DNA of 64,000 bases from Plebeiibacterium marinum (GCF_026013615.1 NZ_JAPDPI010000008.1:1-64000), one strand, 5' to 3'; shown: positions 10,364-18,504, counted from the first letter of the stretch. Made by a program: numbers and translations. The notes: a model not told the origin generated them from the sequence alone.

Positions 10364-10401
10364 TAAAAAAAAGAAAGCCGGTCTCTAAGTAGAAACCGGC
10401 T
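10364..10401 (-). terminator. terminator after pheS
   Basis: On the minus strand a 10-bp stem AGCCGGTTTC / GAGACCGGCT (one G-U, 6-base loop) is followed by TTTCTTTTTTTT. It ends the pheS transcript just beyond its stop at 10424. Confidence 0.85.
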
Positions 10402-10423
10402 TCATATCTCATTAAGTTCTTTT

Positions 10424-11443
10424 CTATATCGTAGACTTAAACTGTTCCAGGAATCTGACATCATTCTCAAAGAATAGTCTGATATCTTTGATTTGATATT
10501 TTAGCATGGTAATCCTTTCAATACCCATACCAAAGGCAAAACCTGTGTACTTTTCGCTGTCAATATTTGAATACTCCAAAACATGCGGGTCAACCATACC
10601 ACATCCCAATATTTCAACCCAACCAGTGTATTTACAAACATTACAACCTTTTCCCCCACAAAGCGAACAAGAAATATCCATCTCTGCTGATGGTTCAGTA
10701 AATGGGAAATAAGAAGGGCGCAAACGGATTTGTGTTTTTTCTCCAAACATTTCCTTTGCAAAATATAATAAGGTTTGCTTCAAGTCGGCAAATGAAACAT
10801 TTTCATCAATGTACAAGCCTTCAACCTGGTGGAAAATACAGTGAGCGCGTGCAGAAATAGCCTCATTCCGGAAAACACGACCCGGGAAGATCGATCGGAT
10901 TGGCGGCTCATTTTTTTCCATTACACGTACTTGTACCGAAGAGGTGTGTGTGCGTAACAATACATCCGGATCCTTTTCAATAAAAAAAGTATCCTGCATG
11001 TCGCGCGCAGGGTGCTCTTCCGGGAAATTCAAGGCCGTAAATACATGGAAATCATCCTCTATCTCCGGGCCTTCTGCTACATTAAAACCTAAACGGGCAA
11101 ATATATCTACAATCTCGTTACGAACAATGGATAACGGGTGACGGCTCCCCAGTTTCATAATGGTACCGGGCAGGGTTAAATCCACACCGCTTTCCTTTGA
11201 TTGCGTATTGGTGAATTGTTCTTTTAAATTATTGATAAACTCCTGTGCTTCCTGTTTTAACACATTAATAACTTGTCCAACCTCACGTTTTTGCTCATTT
11301 GGAATAGTTTTAAAATCATTAAACAGTTCAGAGATGATACCTTTTTTACTCAGGTATTTGATTCTTAAATGTTCAGCTTCTTCGGCAGTTGAAGCAGTAA
11401 GTTGATTGATTTCTTCTCTTAAAGCCTTTATCTTATCAAGCAT
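10424..11443 (-). CDS. pheS: phenylalanyl-tRNA synthetase alpha subunit
   Basis: Catalytic alpha subunit of the heterotetrameric PheRS. The N-terminal coiled-coil tRNA-binding arm covers about residues 1-85; the class II core follows with motif 1 around GPEIEDDFHVF, the segment HPARDMQDTFF, motif 2 FRNEAISARAHCIFHQVEG and motif 3 FGMGIERITMLKY near the C-terminus. Length 339 is typical. The beta subunit gene pheT is not adjacent and is not in the window, which is usual for Bacteroidota. It has its own promoter candidate inside the 3' end of the preceding cyclophilin gene and its own terminator, so it may be transcribed both alone and as the tail of the cyclophilin operon (gap 48 bases). Confidence 0.97.
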   Translation of the reverse strand: MLDKIKALREEINQLTASTAEEAEHLRIKYLSKKGIISELFNDFKTIPNEQKREVGQVINVLKQEAQEFINNLKEQFTNTQSKESGVDLTLPGTIMKLGSRHPLSIVRNEIVDIFARLGFNVAEGPEIEDDFHVFTALNFPEEHPARDMQDTFFIEKDPDVLLRTHTSSVQVRVMEKNEPPIRSIFPGRVFRNEAISARAHCIFHQVEGLYIDENVSFADLKQTLLYFAKEMFGEKTQIRLRPSYFPFTEPSAEMDISCSLCGGKGCNVCKYTGWVEILGCGMVDPHVLEYSNIDSEKYTGFAFGMGIERITMLKYQIKDIRLFFENDVRFLEQFKSTI

Positions 11444-11475
11444 TGTTGATCTTTTTATCGTTTATTTTGAATCTG

Positions 11476-11508
11476 CAAATTTAATAAAAGATTATTTTAA
11501 AATCTCAA
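11476..11508 (-). promoter_or_regulatory. internal promoter for pheS
   Basis: Minus-strand TAAATTTG (11483-11476) matches TAnnTTTG and has TTG at 11508-11506, 22 bases upstream. It overlaps the end of the upstream cyclophilin gene and sits about 33 bases before the pheS ATG. Confidence 0.5.
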
Positions 11509-12793
11509 TTTTCAACACCCGAATATCTTCAACCGGCCTGTCAACAGCATAAGTTTTTACTGAGGCAATCCTGTCAACTACATCCAGGCCTTTGGTTACT
11601 TCACCAAAAACCACGTATTCACCATCAAGGTGGGGTGCGCCACCAACCGTTGTATACACCTTTCGTTGTTGAGGCGAAAACCTTATACCCCTTTCTTTTT
11701 CTATATCATTCAGCTCTTCGTTGTTAAAAACCCGACCGGAAACAATATAAAACTGTGACCCGTCTGTTAAATCTTTAGGGTTCCTGGTTTCGGGCAATTT
11801 AGACATGGCAATTGCCCCGCGCTTATGGAATTTACCCTTGGCAATTTTAGTTTTTAGCATATACCCAGGTCCCTGCCATCCCACTACATCATCTTTTTTG
11901 GCATATTTGCTATCCGCAGCTCCCGTCTGAATTAAGAAATCCTTTAGTACCCGATGCACTAAAAGGCTGTCATAAAACTGGTCGCTCACCAACTTTATAA
12001 AATTATCTCTAAAAACAGGGGTTTCGTTATACAGCATTAGCTCTATGTTTCCCATTGTAGTAACCATCCTGAAACCTTTGATGGTTGTGTACGAGGGGTA
12101 TACTTTATTGGTTTTTGTTCTCAACTCATATACCGATAGAGGTTGTTTTGTTTGCTCAAGCATTACTTCTCTTATCTCGGAAGCTGGTAGTAGCCTCGAC
12201 ACGCTGGTGCCTGACTCCTTATGGGTTTGCACTATCCCAACCAAATGGTGCATAAAGGTAAAAGCAGGTTGGCCAGATACACTGTTTCGACTCAGCTGGT
12301 AGCAGGTGAGCGAATCAGATTCTGTTTTTTTGCCAACGGCAAACTTTGGTGCAAAAATCTTTTTTGATTTCCTGAATAGTCCTGCAATAGAATCAGGTAT
12401 GTCCGATATAGCCGAATTCAGGTCCAGATAGTTCAGGTTTTCAGTCCACGTTTTCAAAACAACCAGATTTTTATCTAAACTATAAGCCGTATATCCTGCC
12501 ACTTCACTGAAATCATCAGTACCCACCGGAGCTACTTTTACTTTAAAGCTGCCTTTAATCAAATCGAGGTTGGTAACCAATGTTTTAGAGGATACATAAA
12601 ATCCATATCCTTTTTTTAGAATACGTGAGTAGTGATCATAGGTCTCAATGGATACGATCCCTTTAACATTCCTTTGGTAGGAGCCCTTAGGACGAGAATA
12701 TTCTTCTTTTGAAATATTTGATTTACCGGAATCCTGTTTGCATGAACCCATAGCAAGGCTCAGTACCATAAATATCACTAGAACAACACGCAT
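11492..12793 (-). CDS. cyclophilin-type prolyl isomerase lipoprotein with degenerate trypsin-like domain
   Basis: A 433-residue predicted lipoprotein (signal with lipobox ending GSC, Cys18). Residues about 45-215 resemble a trypsin/HtrA-type serine protease: a strand GYGFYVSSKTLVTNLDLI (62-79), DKNLVVLKT (107-115) and SVSGQPAFTFMHHLVGIV (171-188). At the expected catalytic positions the histidine is Asp77 and the aspartate is Asn109, while Ser173 remains, so it should be inactive as a protease. Residues 245-433 are a cyclophilin PPIase domain; HRVLKDFLIQTG keeps the Arg, Phe and Gln of the active site. Third in a run of cyclophilin genes, 12 bases after the second. Likely a periplasmic folding or substrate-binding factor; the pseudoprotease role is inferred. 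Confidence 0.85.
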   Translation of the reverse strand: MRVVLVIFMVLSLAMGSCKQDSGKSNISKEEYSRPKGSYQRNVKGIVSIETYDHYSRILKKGYGFYVSSKTLVTNLDLIKGSFKVKVAPVGTDDFSEVAGYTAYSLDKNLVVLKTWTENLNYLDLNSAISDIPDSIAGLFRKSKKIFAPKFAVGKKTESDSLTCYQLSRNSVSGQPAFTFMHHLVGIVQTHKESGTSVSRLLPASEIREVMLEQTKQPLSVYELRTKTNKVYPSYTTIKGFRMVTTMGNIELMLYNETPVFRDNFIKLVSDQFYDSLLVHRVLKDFLIQTGAADSKYAKKDDVVGWQGPGYMLKTKIAKGKFHKRGAIAMSKLPETRNPKDLTDGSQFYIVSGRVFNNEELNDIEKERGIRFSPQQRKVYTTVGGAPHLDGEYVVFGEVTKGLDVVDRIASVKTYAVDRPVEDIRVLKIEILK

Positions 12794-12805
12794 AATGTTA
12801 AAATT

Positions 12806-13600
12806 TTAAAGTACCCGAACCACCAATTTCACATCAGTGTAAGGACGGTTATTTTTATCTGTTTTTAAGGCTGCAATTTTATTGAGCACGGCCAGTCCAC
12901 TAACCACTTCGCCAAAAACAGTATAATCACCATCCAGTTCTGGCAATCCGCCTTTTGTAGTATAAACTTCCCGTTGTTTCTCTGTAAACTCTATTTTATC
13001 AGAAACAGCATATTCTACATTAATCTTTTCCTTGATCTCTCTCAGTCTCCGGTTAAATTCTTTAGGATTTTCACTTTTCAATTTCTTTAGTTCATCCTGA
13101 TGGGGAAGATAATATTCCTTCTTCAACGCAATTTTTATTGGATTATTGGTTGCTTTCTCAATCAGATCCAACTCCCCGGTAGTATATACCTTACCCTGAA
13201 CAATATAAAACTGACTAATATCCGACATTTTAAAATGGTTGATATTTTCGGGTTGGCGGGGGGCGCAGATTGCCCCTTTTTTATGGAACCTGTTTTCAGT
13301 AAACTCTGAATCAATCACCAGTTTAGAACTCCCGTAGCCAATATGTTTTCCTGCAGGTGCATTTTTTGAATCAGAAGACCCTCCCTGGATCACAAAGTTT
13401 TTGATTACCCTATAAAACAAGGTGCCATCATAATGACCTTCATTGGCAAGCTGGATAAAGCTATCGCGATGTTTTGGGGTGTCATCATAAAGCATAATTT
13501 TTATATCACCCATGTTGGTAGAAATAACCACATGCCTGCTTTGCGATGCAATTGAACTTGCGAATATCAGAATGGTAAACAGAAAAAATAATCTTTGCAT
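12806..13600 (-). CDS. periplasmic cyclophilin-type peptidyl-prolyl isomerase
   Basis: Catalyses cis-trans isomerisation of prolyl bonds. A cleavable signal peptide (about 1-19, ending ASSIASQS) exports it. The PPIase core starts at VVISTNMGDIKIMLYDDTP; FYRVIKNFVIQGG keeps the Arg, Phe and Gln of the cyclophilin active site. A charged insertion of roughly 55 residues (about 150-210, rich in Lys and Glu) interrupts the core before EVYTTKGGLPELDGDYTVFGEV; this insert is shared with its neighbours. Total 264 residues against about 165-190 for a simple cyclophilin. Middle gene of the cyclophilin run, 7 bases after the one upstream. Confidence 0.92.
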   Translation of the reverse strand: MQRLFFLFTILIFASSIASQSRHVVISTNMGDIKIMLYDDTPKHRDSFIQLANEGHYDGTLFYRVIKNFVIQGGSSDSKNAPAGKHIGYGSSKLVIDSEFTENRFHKKGAICAPRQPENINHFKMSDISQFYIVQGKVYTTGELDLIEKATNNPIKIALKKEYYLPHQDELKKLKSENPKEFNRRLREIKEKINVEYAVSDKIEFTEKQREVYTTKGGLPELDGDYTVFGEVVSGLAVLNKIAALKTDKNNRPYTDVKLVVRVL

Positions 13601-13607
13601 AAACGAG

Positions 13608-14477
13608 CTATTCCTTAATAAGTTTTATTTCCATCCTGATATCTTTTAAAGGTCGGTCGCGGGAATCGGTTTCTTGTGCAGCTATGGCATCCACAACCTC
13701 CAGGCCATACTTTTTTCCAAATAAAGAACGGATTTTTTCCAACAGGCTTTTTTCTGTTATCACCTCACCAAAAACAGTATAATTAGTATCTAAATGAGGG
13801 GTTCCGCCAATGGTTTTATATACTTCTTTAATATCGTCAGGATAGGAGAATTCGGGCTGCTCTCCGTAAACTTCATTGACCTTTGCCATAATTCTCTGTT
13901 GCATCTGCGAAATCTTTTCCTGTTCCCCCTTTTCCTGAAGCGTATTCAACGAATCCTCATATTGAACAATCAACTCATTAAACACAGCTTTTCTTCTGCC
14001 TTCGCGGATACGGTTTTCTACTTTAACAATATCCTCATCGTTAAAAACCTTACCTTGTACAATATAAAACTGTGAACCGGATGACCGTTTCTCCGGGTTT
14101 ACCTGGTCGCCCATGCGAGCTGCTGCCAGTGCCCCTTTTTTATGGTAATATTGCGGGAAATCAAACTCGGCCGGAATGGTATACTCCGGGCCACCCTCGC
14201 CCAGGGCAACTCCTGCTTCAGCATTTTTAGAATCCGGGTCTCCCCCCTGTATCATAAATTCATTGATAACCCTGTGAAAAAGTGTACTATCCAGGTATCC
14301 CTCTTTTGCCATTTTCACAAAGTTATCACGATGCAGGGGTGTTTCATCATATAATCTGATTTTAATATCTCCCAGTCCGGTCTTTATTTTAACTACCGTT
14401 CCGCTGGTTTTAGGAGAGCAAGATCCCAAAACTAGTATTAATGCCAAAGCTAATGGCAAAGCTATTTTTCTGTACAT
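13608..14477 (-). CDS. lipoprotein cyclophilin-type peptidyl-prolyl isomerase
   Basis: Predicted lipoprotein (lipobox LGSC, Cys20) of 289 residues with a cyclophilin domain. FHRVINEFMIQGGDPD holds the complete active-site signature of the family, and YTVFGEV marks the end of the core. Like the next gene it has a long charged helical insert (about residues 145-215, including a Glu/Gln-rich stretch) between core strands, a form common in Bacteroidota. Second gene of the cyclophilin operon, 4 bases after a small conserved gene. Expected location is the periplasmic face of a membrane, where it would assist folding of exported proteins. Confidence 0.92.
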   Translation of the reverse strand: MYRKIALPLALALILVLGSCSPKTSGTVVKIKTGLGDIKIRLYDETPLHRDNFVKMAKEGYLDSTLFHRVINEFMIQGGDPDSKNAEAGVALGEGGPEYTIPAEFDFPQYYHKKGALAAARMGDQVNPEKRSSGSQFYIVQGKVFNDEDIVKVENRIREGRRKAVFNELIVQYEDSLNTLQEKGEQEKISQMQQRIMAKVNEVYGEQPEFSYPDDIKEVYKTIGGTPHLDTNYTVFGEVITEKSLLEKIRSLFGKKYGLEVVDAIAAQETDSRDRPLKDIRMEIKLIKE

Positions 14478-14481
14478 GAGT

Positions 14482-14811
14482 TTATATGTTTTCGTCTAAG
14501 TAATTTATCATTTCCTGTTTAAGTACTTTTTCTCTTTCTGAGGGGAGCATATCTTCCAGTGTTTTTACCACTTCAAATCTGGGCCATCCCTCCTCATCTT
14601 TACCTGCCTCGGTATAAAAACCTGCTTTTTCAAACATTTTGCAACGGGCCAGGTTAATCAAATCCATCTTTTCTTCTTTGGAGTATTTTTTATATCCCAA
14701 ACCCCTTTCCTGAATTCCAATTAAAAACAGCACAAAGTCAAAATCTGCCAGCACCTTAAATTTCTTACTAACTCTTAGTAAAAGTTCTTCCCAATTCTCC
14801 GAACTACTCAT
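14482..14811 (-). CDS. conserved hypothetical protein, first gene of cyclophilin operon
   Basis: A 109-residue soluble, acidic protein with no signal peptide or membrane segment. I do not recognise a named domain. The sequence is mostly helical in character (for example WEELLLRVSKKFKVLADFDF and a C-terminal REKVLKQEMINYLDENI). It lies 4 bases before the lipoprotein cyclophilin and is led by a good -7 box, so translation and transcription appear coupled to the isomerase genes. Coding support comes from tight operon spacing and a clean start. Function unknown. Confidence 0.75.
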   Translation of the reverse strand: MSSSENWEELLLRVSKKFKVLADFDFVLFLIGIQERGLGYKKYSKEEKMDLINLARCKMFEKAGFYTEAGKDEEGWPRFEVVKTLEDMLPSEREKVLKQEMINYLDENI

Positions 14812-14833
14812 TACACCTATTTTATAAAAATCT

Positions 14834-14865
14834 CAAATTTAATACTCTAAAACGACGCTGTGAAA
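14834..14865 (-). promoter_or_regulatory. promoter of the cyclophilin operon
   Basis: Minus-strand TAAATTTG (14841-14834) is an exact TAnnTTTG, with TTTC at 14865-14862 and 20 bases between. Predicted leader is about 15 bases. Confidence 0.55.
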
Positions 14866-15040
14866 TTTAATTTTCCAATTTTTAGAAATAAAACAGCAAT
14901 TATGTGATTATATAAACCGTAAATCTTTCATCATTTTATTCATATTGTTTATAAAAAAACAGACTATGAATGACAAAAAAACGAACATTATTGTATAACT
15001 ATGCACTTAATTATCTAATTCAAAACAAATTTATCTAATT

Positions 15041-15652
15041 ATGAAAAACATTGTTATTTGCCTTACCTTGTTACTTTTAACTTGTGGAGCTGTTCAAGCT
15101 CAAAAGATTGTAATCAAATCAGGATCACTGGATCCGATAAAATCAGAAAAGTTTTTTAATATCACATACGATTACAACGATGTATCCGTAGGAAAGTTTG
15201 AAAACGAAGAAGACTACATCAATAAAAAAGTGTCTGAATACAATACTAAAGAACCAGGTAGAGGTGACAGATGGAAAGAAGCATGGATTGGCGACAGGAA
15301 AGCCCGCTATCAGGTAAGCTTTGAAGAGTTGCTTAATAAAACATTAGAATCCAATGAAATATATGTTGGGGAAGAGAACACAGACTCAAAATATACTATG
15401 GTTTTAAAAACCACTTTTATTGAACCGGGGTTTAACATTTACATTACTAAAAAACCAGCCATGATTCATGTAATATTTAAAGTGGTTGAAACAGCAAACC
15501 CATCTAATGTTATTTGTGAAATTATCTCTAAAAACAACCCTGGCAGAACCTTTGGCGACAGTGATTTAGATACTGGAATTCGTATCAAGGAAGCCTATGC
15601 AAAATGTGGTAAAGAATTAGGAAAATTCATGATAAAGAAAATTTATAAATAA
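15041..15652 (+). CDS. exported hypothetical protein
   Basis: A 203-residue protein with a clear signal peptide (about 1-20, cleavage after VQAQ) and no further membrane segment, so periplasmic or outer-membrane associated. I do not recognise its family beyond resemblance to uncharacterised Bacteroidales proteins. The middle is charged and beta-rich; the C-terminus has a helical KEAYAKCGKELGKFMIKKIYK-like end with one cysteine. It stands alone, divergent from the cyclophilin operon, and ends at a bidirectional terminator shared with the HD hydrolase gene. Function unknown. Confidence 0.8.
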   Translation: MKNIVICLTLLLLTCGAVQAQKIVIKSGSLDPIKSEKFFNITYDYNDVSVGKFENEEDYINKKVSEYNTKEPGRGDRWKEAWIGDRKARYQVSFEELLNKTLESNEIYVGEENTDSKYTMVLKTTFIEPGFNIYITKKPAMIHVIFKVVETANPSNVICEIISKNNPGRTFGDSDLDTGIRIKEAYAKCGKELGKFMIKKIYK

Positions 15653-15664
15653 AAATACAACAGA

Positions 15665-15698
15665 GAATAACCTGCAGTTGAAAGCAGGTTATTCTTTT
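15665..15698. terminator. bidirectional terminator between convergent genes
   Basis: A perfect 11-bp stem GAATAACCTGC / GCAGGTTATTC with an 8-base loop and TTTT after it on the plus strand. The stop codon of the minus-strand HD gene (15691-15689) lies inside the right arm of the stem. Confidence 0.75.
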
Positions 15699-16291
15699 AA
15701 ATATCCTTTTGCAACCGCATCATTAACCAGTTCCATAATCCGGTCCCACAAAAACACAGATCCTTCAATCATCGGTTTATTCCGGTTTTCAACCATTTGG
15801 GCAGTTACGCCATGTTTTTGCCATTGTTTGCCTTTGGTTTTATAGTTATGTAGCATTGGCATAAACTTATCAATTGCCCCGGCAAATTTTGCCTCTGGGG
15901 TTTCGCCTTTCTCAAACTCAAGCCAAAGCTCTTTAAGTTCCATACCCATTTCATCAGGCAATAAACCATATATTCGCGCGGCACTTATTTTCTCCCTTTC
16001 AAACTTATCTGCGTTTCCTTTGCTATCATAAGCAAAAGTATCACCGGCATCAATTTCAACTACATCATGAATCAGCGCCATCTTTATGGTTTTCAACAGG
16101 TCAAGATCCCTGAAGTTTGAAAACTCCTGGAACACAATAATAGCCATAGCCATATGCCACGAATGCTCTGCATCGTTTTCCTGTTTAGACTGGTCCAGCA
16201 ATAGTGTTTGACGGATGATCTTTTTTACCTTATCGAGTTCTGTGATAAAGTCGAGTTGCTTTTTAAAGCGCTCCAGTTTTTCTGTTTTCAT
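15689..16291 (-). CDS. HD-domain hydrolase (YfbR/HDDC2-like nucleotidase family)
   Basis: A 200-residue cytoplasmic metal-dependent phosphohydrolase. The HD motif residues are visible: His in DAEHSWHMAMA, HD in ALIHDVVEIDAGD and a downstream Asp (GAIDKFMPML). This arrangement is that of the YfbR/HDDC2 group, which hydrolyses 5'-deoxynucleotides, so nucleotide hydrolysis is the best guess. I place the start at the ATG at 16291 (MKTEKLERF); an upstream ATG at 16321 would overlap the methyltransferase by 20 bases and add a basic, unconserved-looking leader. The two genes probably form an operon. Confidence 0.85.
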   Translation of the reverse strand: MKTEKLERFKKQLDFITELDKVKKIIRQTLLLDQSKQENDAEHSWHMAMAIIVFQEFSNFRDLDLLKTIKMALIHDVVEIDAGDTFAYDSKGNADKFEREKISAARIYGLLPDEMGMELKELWLEFEKGETPEAKFAGAIDKFMPMLHNYKTKGKQWQKHGVTAQMVENRNKPMIEGSVFLWDRIMELVNDAVAKGYLKE

Positions 16292-16301
16292 GGTGTAATT
16301 C

Positions 16302-16898
16302 TTACATTTTAACCGCTTCAAATTCTATTATAGAGGCCTGGCCTGAGTGCCCTGGTCCTTCATCAAGTTCATCAAGCAGTGTTTTGCATTTTATTAATTT
16401 CAAATCCCTGAAATCGTTTTTCAAAAGCTCTTCAGAGTAAAGCATCTCTATTTGTCTTGGTCCGCCACTGTTATATTGCAGCTGTTCCTGAGAAAATCCA
16501 ACAATGAAAATTCTGCCTCCTGGCTTCAGTAATGAAATTAAGTGTTGATGTATTTTTTTTCGTAATTCTTCCGGCAAATGAAAAAATACAAGTGCTATAA
16601 AGTCGAAACTCCCGGGTTTGTAATCAAATGTTAATATATCGGCTACAGCATAATCAATTGCTACACCTTTATTGCGGGCTAACAAATTAGCCTTTTTACA
16701 GGCCTCTTTACTTTGATCGATGGCCTTTACAGTCCAGCCTTTTTTTGCCGCATAAACCGCATTTCTACCCTCTCCTTCGCCAGGAAAAAGGACCAATCCC
16801 GGAGTGCTCCTGTCAATAAAATCCTTTAGTCTTACCTCTGGGCTAGTGCCATACACATACTCCTCTGACGAAAACCTTTCATTCCAGAATTCCTTCAT
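16302..16898 (-). CDS. class I SAM-dependent methyltransferase (TehB-like)
   Basis: A 198-residue Rossmann-fold methyltransferase. Motif I reads PGEGEGRNAVYAA (about residues 38-50), motif II VKAIDQS (about 57-63) supplies the acidic residue for the ribose of SAM, and FDFIALVFFHLP forms motif IV. This pattern is closest to the TehB/thiol methyltransferase group, but the substrate cannot be read from the sequence. It is upstream of the HD hydrolase with a 10-base gap, so the pair may act on related small molecules or simply share a promoter. Confidence 0.85.
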   Translation of the reverse strand: MKEFWNERFSSEEYVYGTSPEVRLKDFIDRSTPGLVLFPGEGEGRNAVYAAKKGWTVKAIDQSKEACKKANLLARNKGVAIDYAVADILTFDYKPGSFDFIALVFFHLPEELRKKIHQHLISLLKPGGRIFIVGFSQEQLQYNSGGPRQIEMLYSEELLKNDFRDLKLIKCKTLLDELDEGPGHSGQASIIEFEAVKM

Positions 16899-17413
16899 AT
16901 AATAAGTATTAATGTTATACTACAGCAACAGGATTTCGCTGTCAATGTTTGCAGATTTCATAAAAAAGAAAAAGACCTGTGGGCAACAAGTCTTTTTTCT
17001 TTTGGATTTTTTTTATCTGATTTAAGGGAAAAGGGTTTTATTTTCCGAGTGCTAATATAGACTATATTTTTGATTTTTTAACATGTTTTTAATAATTATT
17101 TTCATTTTTAGCTTCATTTTCCTTTCTATACCTAATTACGATAGTTTGTTAGTTTTTAGTCATTGGTCATTAGTTTATTTGCAAATAGCCTAGAATTCAA
17201 TATCCTATATAAAATTCTTTATTGATATTCAAATTCTAAAGATTAAACACTTACAAAGACTTAACGAATTAATGTAATTATGGAGTGGTGATAAACCTGA
17301 GCCCATTAAGTGAAGCATAGTTTAAAGACTTTTTTGGTACAAAAAAAATAATCCTGCCATTAAACCTTTTACTATTTTTACTATCAAAAGAGTAGAAGAA
17401 AAAAATAGAGTAT
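16899..17413. other. 515-base divergent intergenic region
   Basis: AT-rich region between the methyltransferase and a small exported protein. It contains a terminator-like hairpin at 16969-16998, a TAnnTTTG match (TATTTTTG) at 17065-17072 followed closely by a 36-codon hydrophobic frame that I do not accept as a gene, and a short run of GTCATT-type repeats near 17150-17185. No recognised RNA gene. Confidence 0.5.
16969..16998. terminator. terminator-like hairpin without an obvious gene
   Basis: AAAAAGAC and GTCTTTTT arms enclose a GTGGGCAAC-type apex and are flanked by T-runs on both strands. It lies between two divergent genes, where no terminator is expected, so it may end an unannotated short RNA on either strand. 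Confidence 0.4.
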
Positions 17414-17773
17414 ATGAAAACCTGGATTTTTATAATATTTATATTGGCATTTGTTTCTGTAAGCATACCTGCTCAGAACTCAAATGCACAAAACAAGGAA
17501 GAGAAACCTCCCCGAATTGAAATCAGGGCTAACAGCAGGACTCAAATTGCGGTAGTTAGAGACAATTACCACAGAAGGCGTGATTTGAGGTTTCTTCATA
17601 TGAATAAAAAGATGCGATTTACCAAGCGCCAGATGAAAGCGTATTATATATCGCAAGCAAGAAAGAACCGCGATGGTGTGAACATGCAAAAGAAAGCCAT
17701 ACAACAAAAGGCCATACAAAGAAAGCAGCTGCAGCGTCAAAGGCAGCAAATGAAACAAAGAAGAATACGTTAG
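17414..17773 (+). CDS. small exported, highly basic hypothetical protein
   Basis: A 119-residue protein with a signal peptide (about 1-21, ending SIPAQ) and a mature part dominated by Arg, Lys and Gln, ending in repeated KAIQ/RKQLQRQ-like units (about residues 93-119). The mature protein would be a strong polycation in the periplasm or outside. I recognise no domain. It starts nine bases before the end of the gap to the TPR gene downstream (stop 17773, next ATG 17783), so the two look like an operon. Composition unlike its neighbours suggests binding to acidic polymers such as LPS, RNA or polysaccharide, but that is speculation. Confidence 0.7.
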   Translation: MKTWIFIIFILAFVSVSIPAQNSNAQNKEEKPPRIEIRANSRTQIAVVRDNYHRRRDLRFLHMNKKMRFTKRQMKAYYISQARKNRDGVNMQKKAIQQKAIQRKQLQRQRQQMKQRRIR

Positions 17774-17782
17774 ACCCTAATT

Positions 17783-18502
17783 ATGCTTAATAAGATGAAA
17801 TCAAAATTTATCCTTGTAGGGTTGTGTGTTTCGATACTATCATATGCCCAAACAAATATTGAACAATTGATAAAACAAGGCAACAAGGCACTCGACAATG
17901 GAGATTGCCAGTCTGCTATCAAAAGCTTTTCCTCTGCCATTAACATAGATAAAGAAAACCCGGAGCTATATTTTTATTTAGCCAACAGTTATTTTGATGC
18001 TGAGGATTATTCCAATGCCATAAACAATTATGATGCATGCATACAAATTGATAAAGGATATAAAGATGCCTACTACAATATGGCCAATGCCAATTATGAA
18101 CTTGGCGACCTGAAAAAGGCAATCTCTATTTTTAATCAATTAACAGAGATTGACCCTACGTATTTTGATGCCTACTTTGACAAAGGGAATGCGCTTTATG
18201 AATTAGGAGAGTACAAAAGTGCTATTGCTGAATTTAACAAGGGGCTACAGATTAATCCGCATTATGAATTTGCATTTTACGATAGGGGGAACGCCTGGTT
18301 TCAACTAGGGAACTATGTTGAGGCCATAGCTGATTATACCACTGCTATTGAATTGAACAGCAAAATAGCCGATTTCTATTTTAACAGGGGTGTTGCGCAC
18401 TTTAACATTGAAAACAGGGATTCCGGATGTGCGGATTTAAACAAAGCAGCAGAATTGGGTGATGAAAATGTGGATATGTATTTAATAGAGTTTTGCAATT
18501 GA
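17783..18502 (+). CDS. exported TPR-repeat protein
   Basis: A 239-residue protein with a signal peptide (cleavage near YAQT) followed by about six tetratricopeptide repeats from residue 22 to the end; repeats show the usual pattern, for example YNMANANYELGDLKKAI and FDKGNALYELGEYKSAI. It closes with a Sel1/TPR-like RDSGCADLNKAAELG segment. TPR solenoids mediate protein-protein contacts, so a scaffold role in the periplasm is likely, partner unknown. It follows the basic protein by 9 bases and ends 2 bases before a convergent gene. If start is taken five codons later (ATG of MKSKFI) the signal peptide is still intact. Confidence 0.85.
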   Translation: MLNKMKSKFILVGLCVSILSYAQTNIEQLIKQGNKALDNGDCQSAIKSFSSAINIDKENPELYFYLANSYFDAEDYSNAINNYDACIQIDKGYKDAYYNMANANYELGDLKKAISIFNQLTEIDPTYFDAYFDKGNALYELGEYKSAIAEFNKGLQINPHYEFAFYDRGNAWFQLGNYVEAIADYTTAIELNSKIADFYFNRGVAHFNIENRDSGCADLNKAAELGDENVDMYLIEFCN

Positions 18503-18504
18503 TT

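Noticed and set aside
17083-17193. 36-codon hydrophobic frame after TATTTTTG
   Set aside because: It runs through the degenerate GTCATT repeats and has no ribosome site or family; hydrophobicity follows from T-rich sequence.
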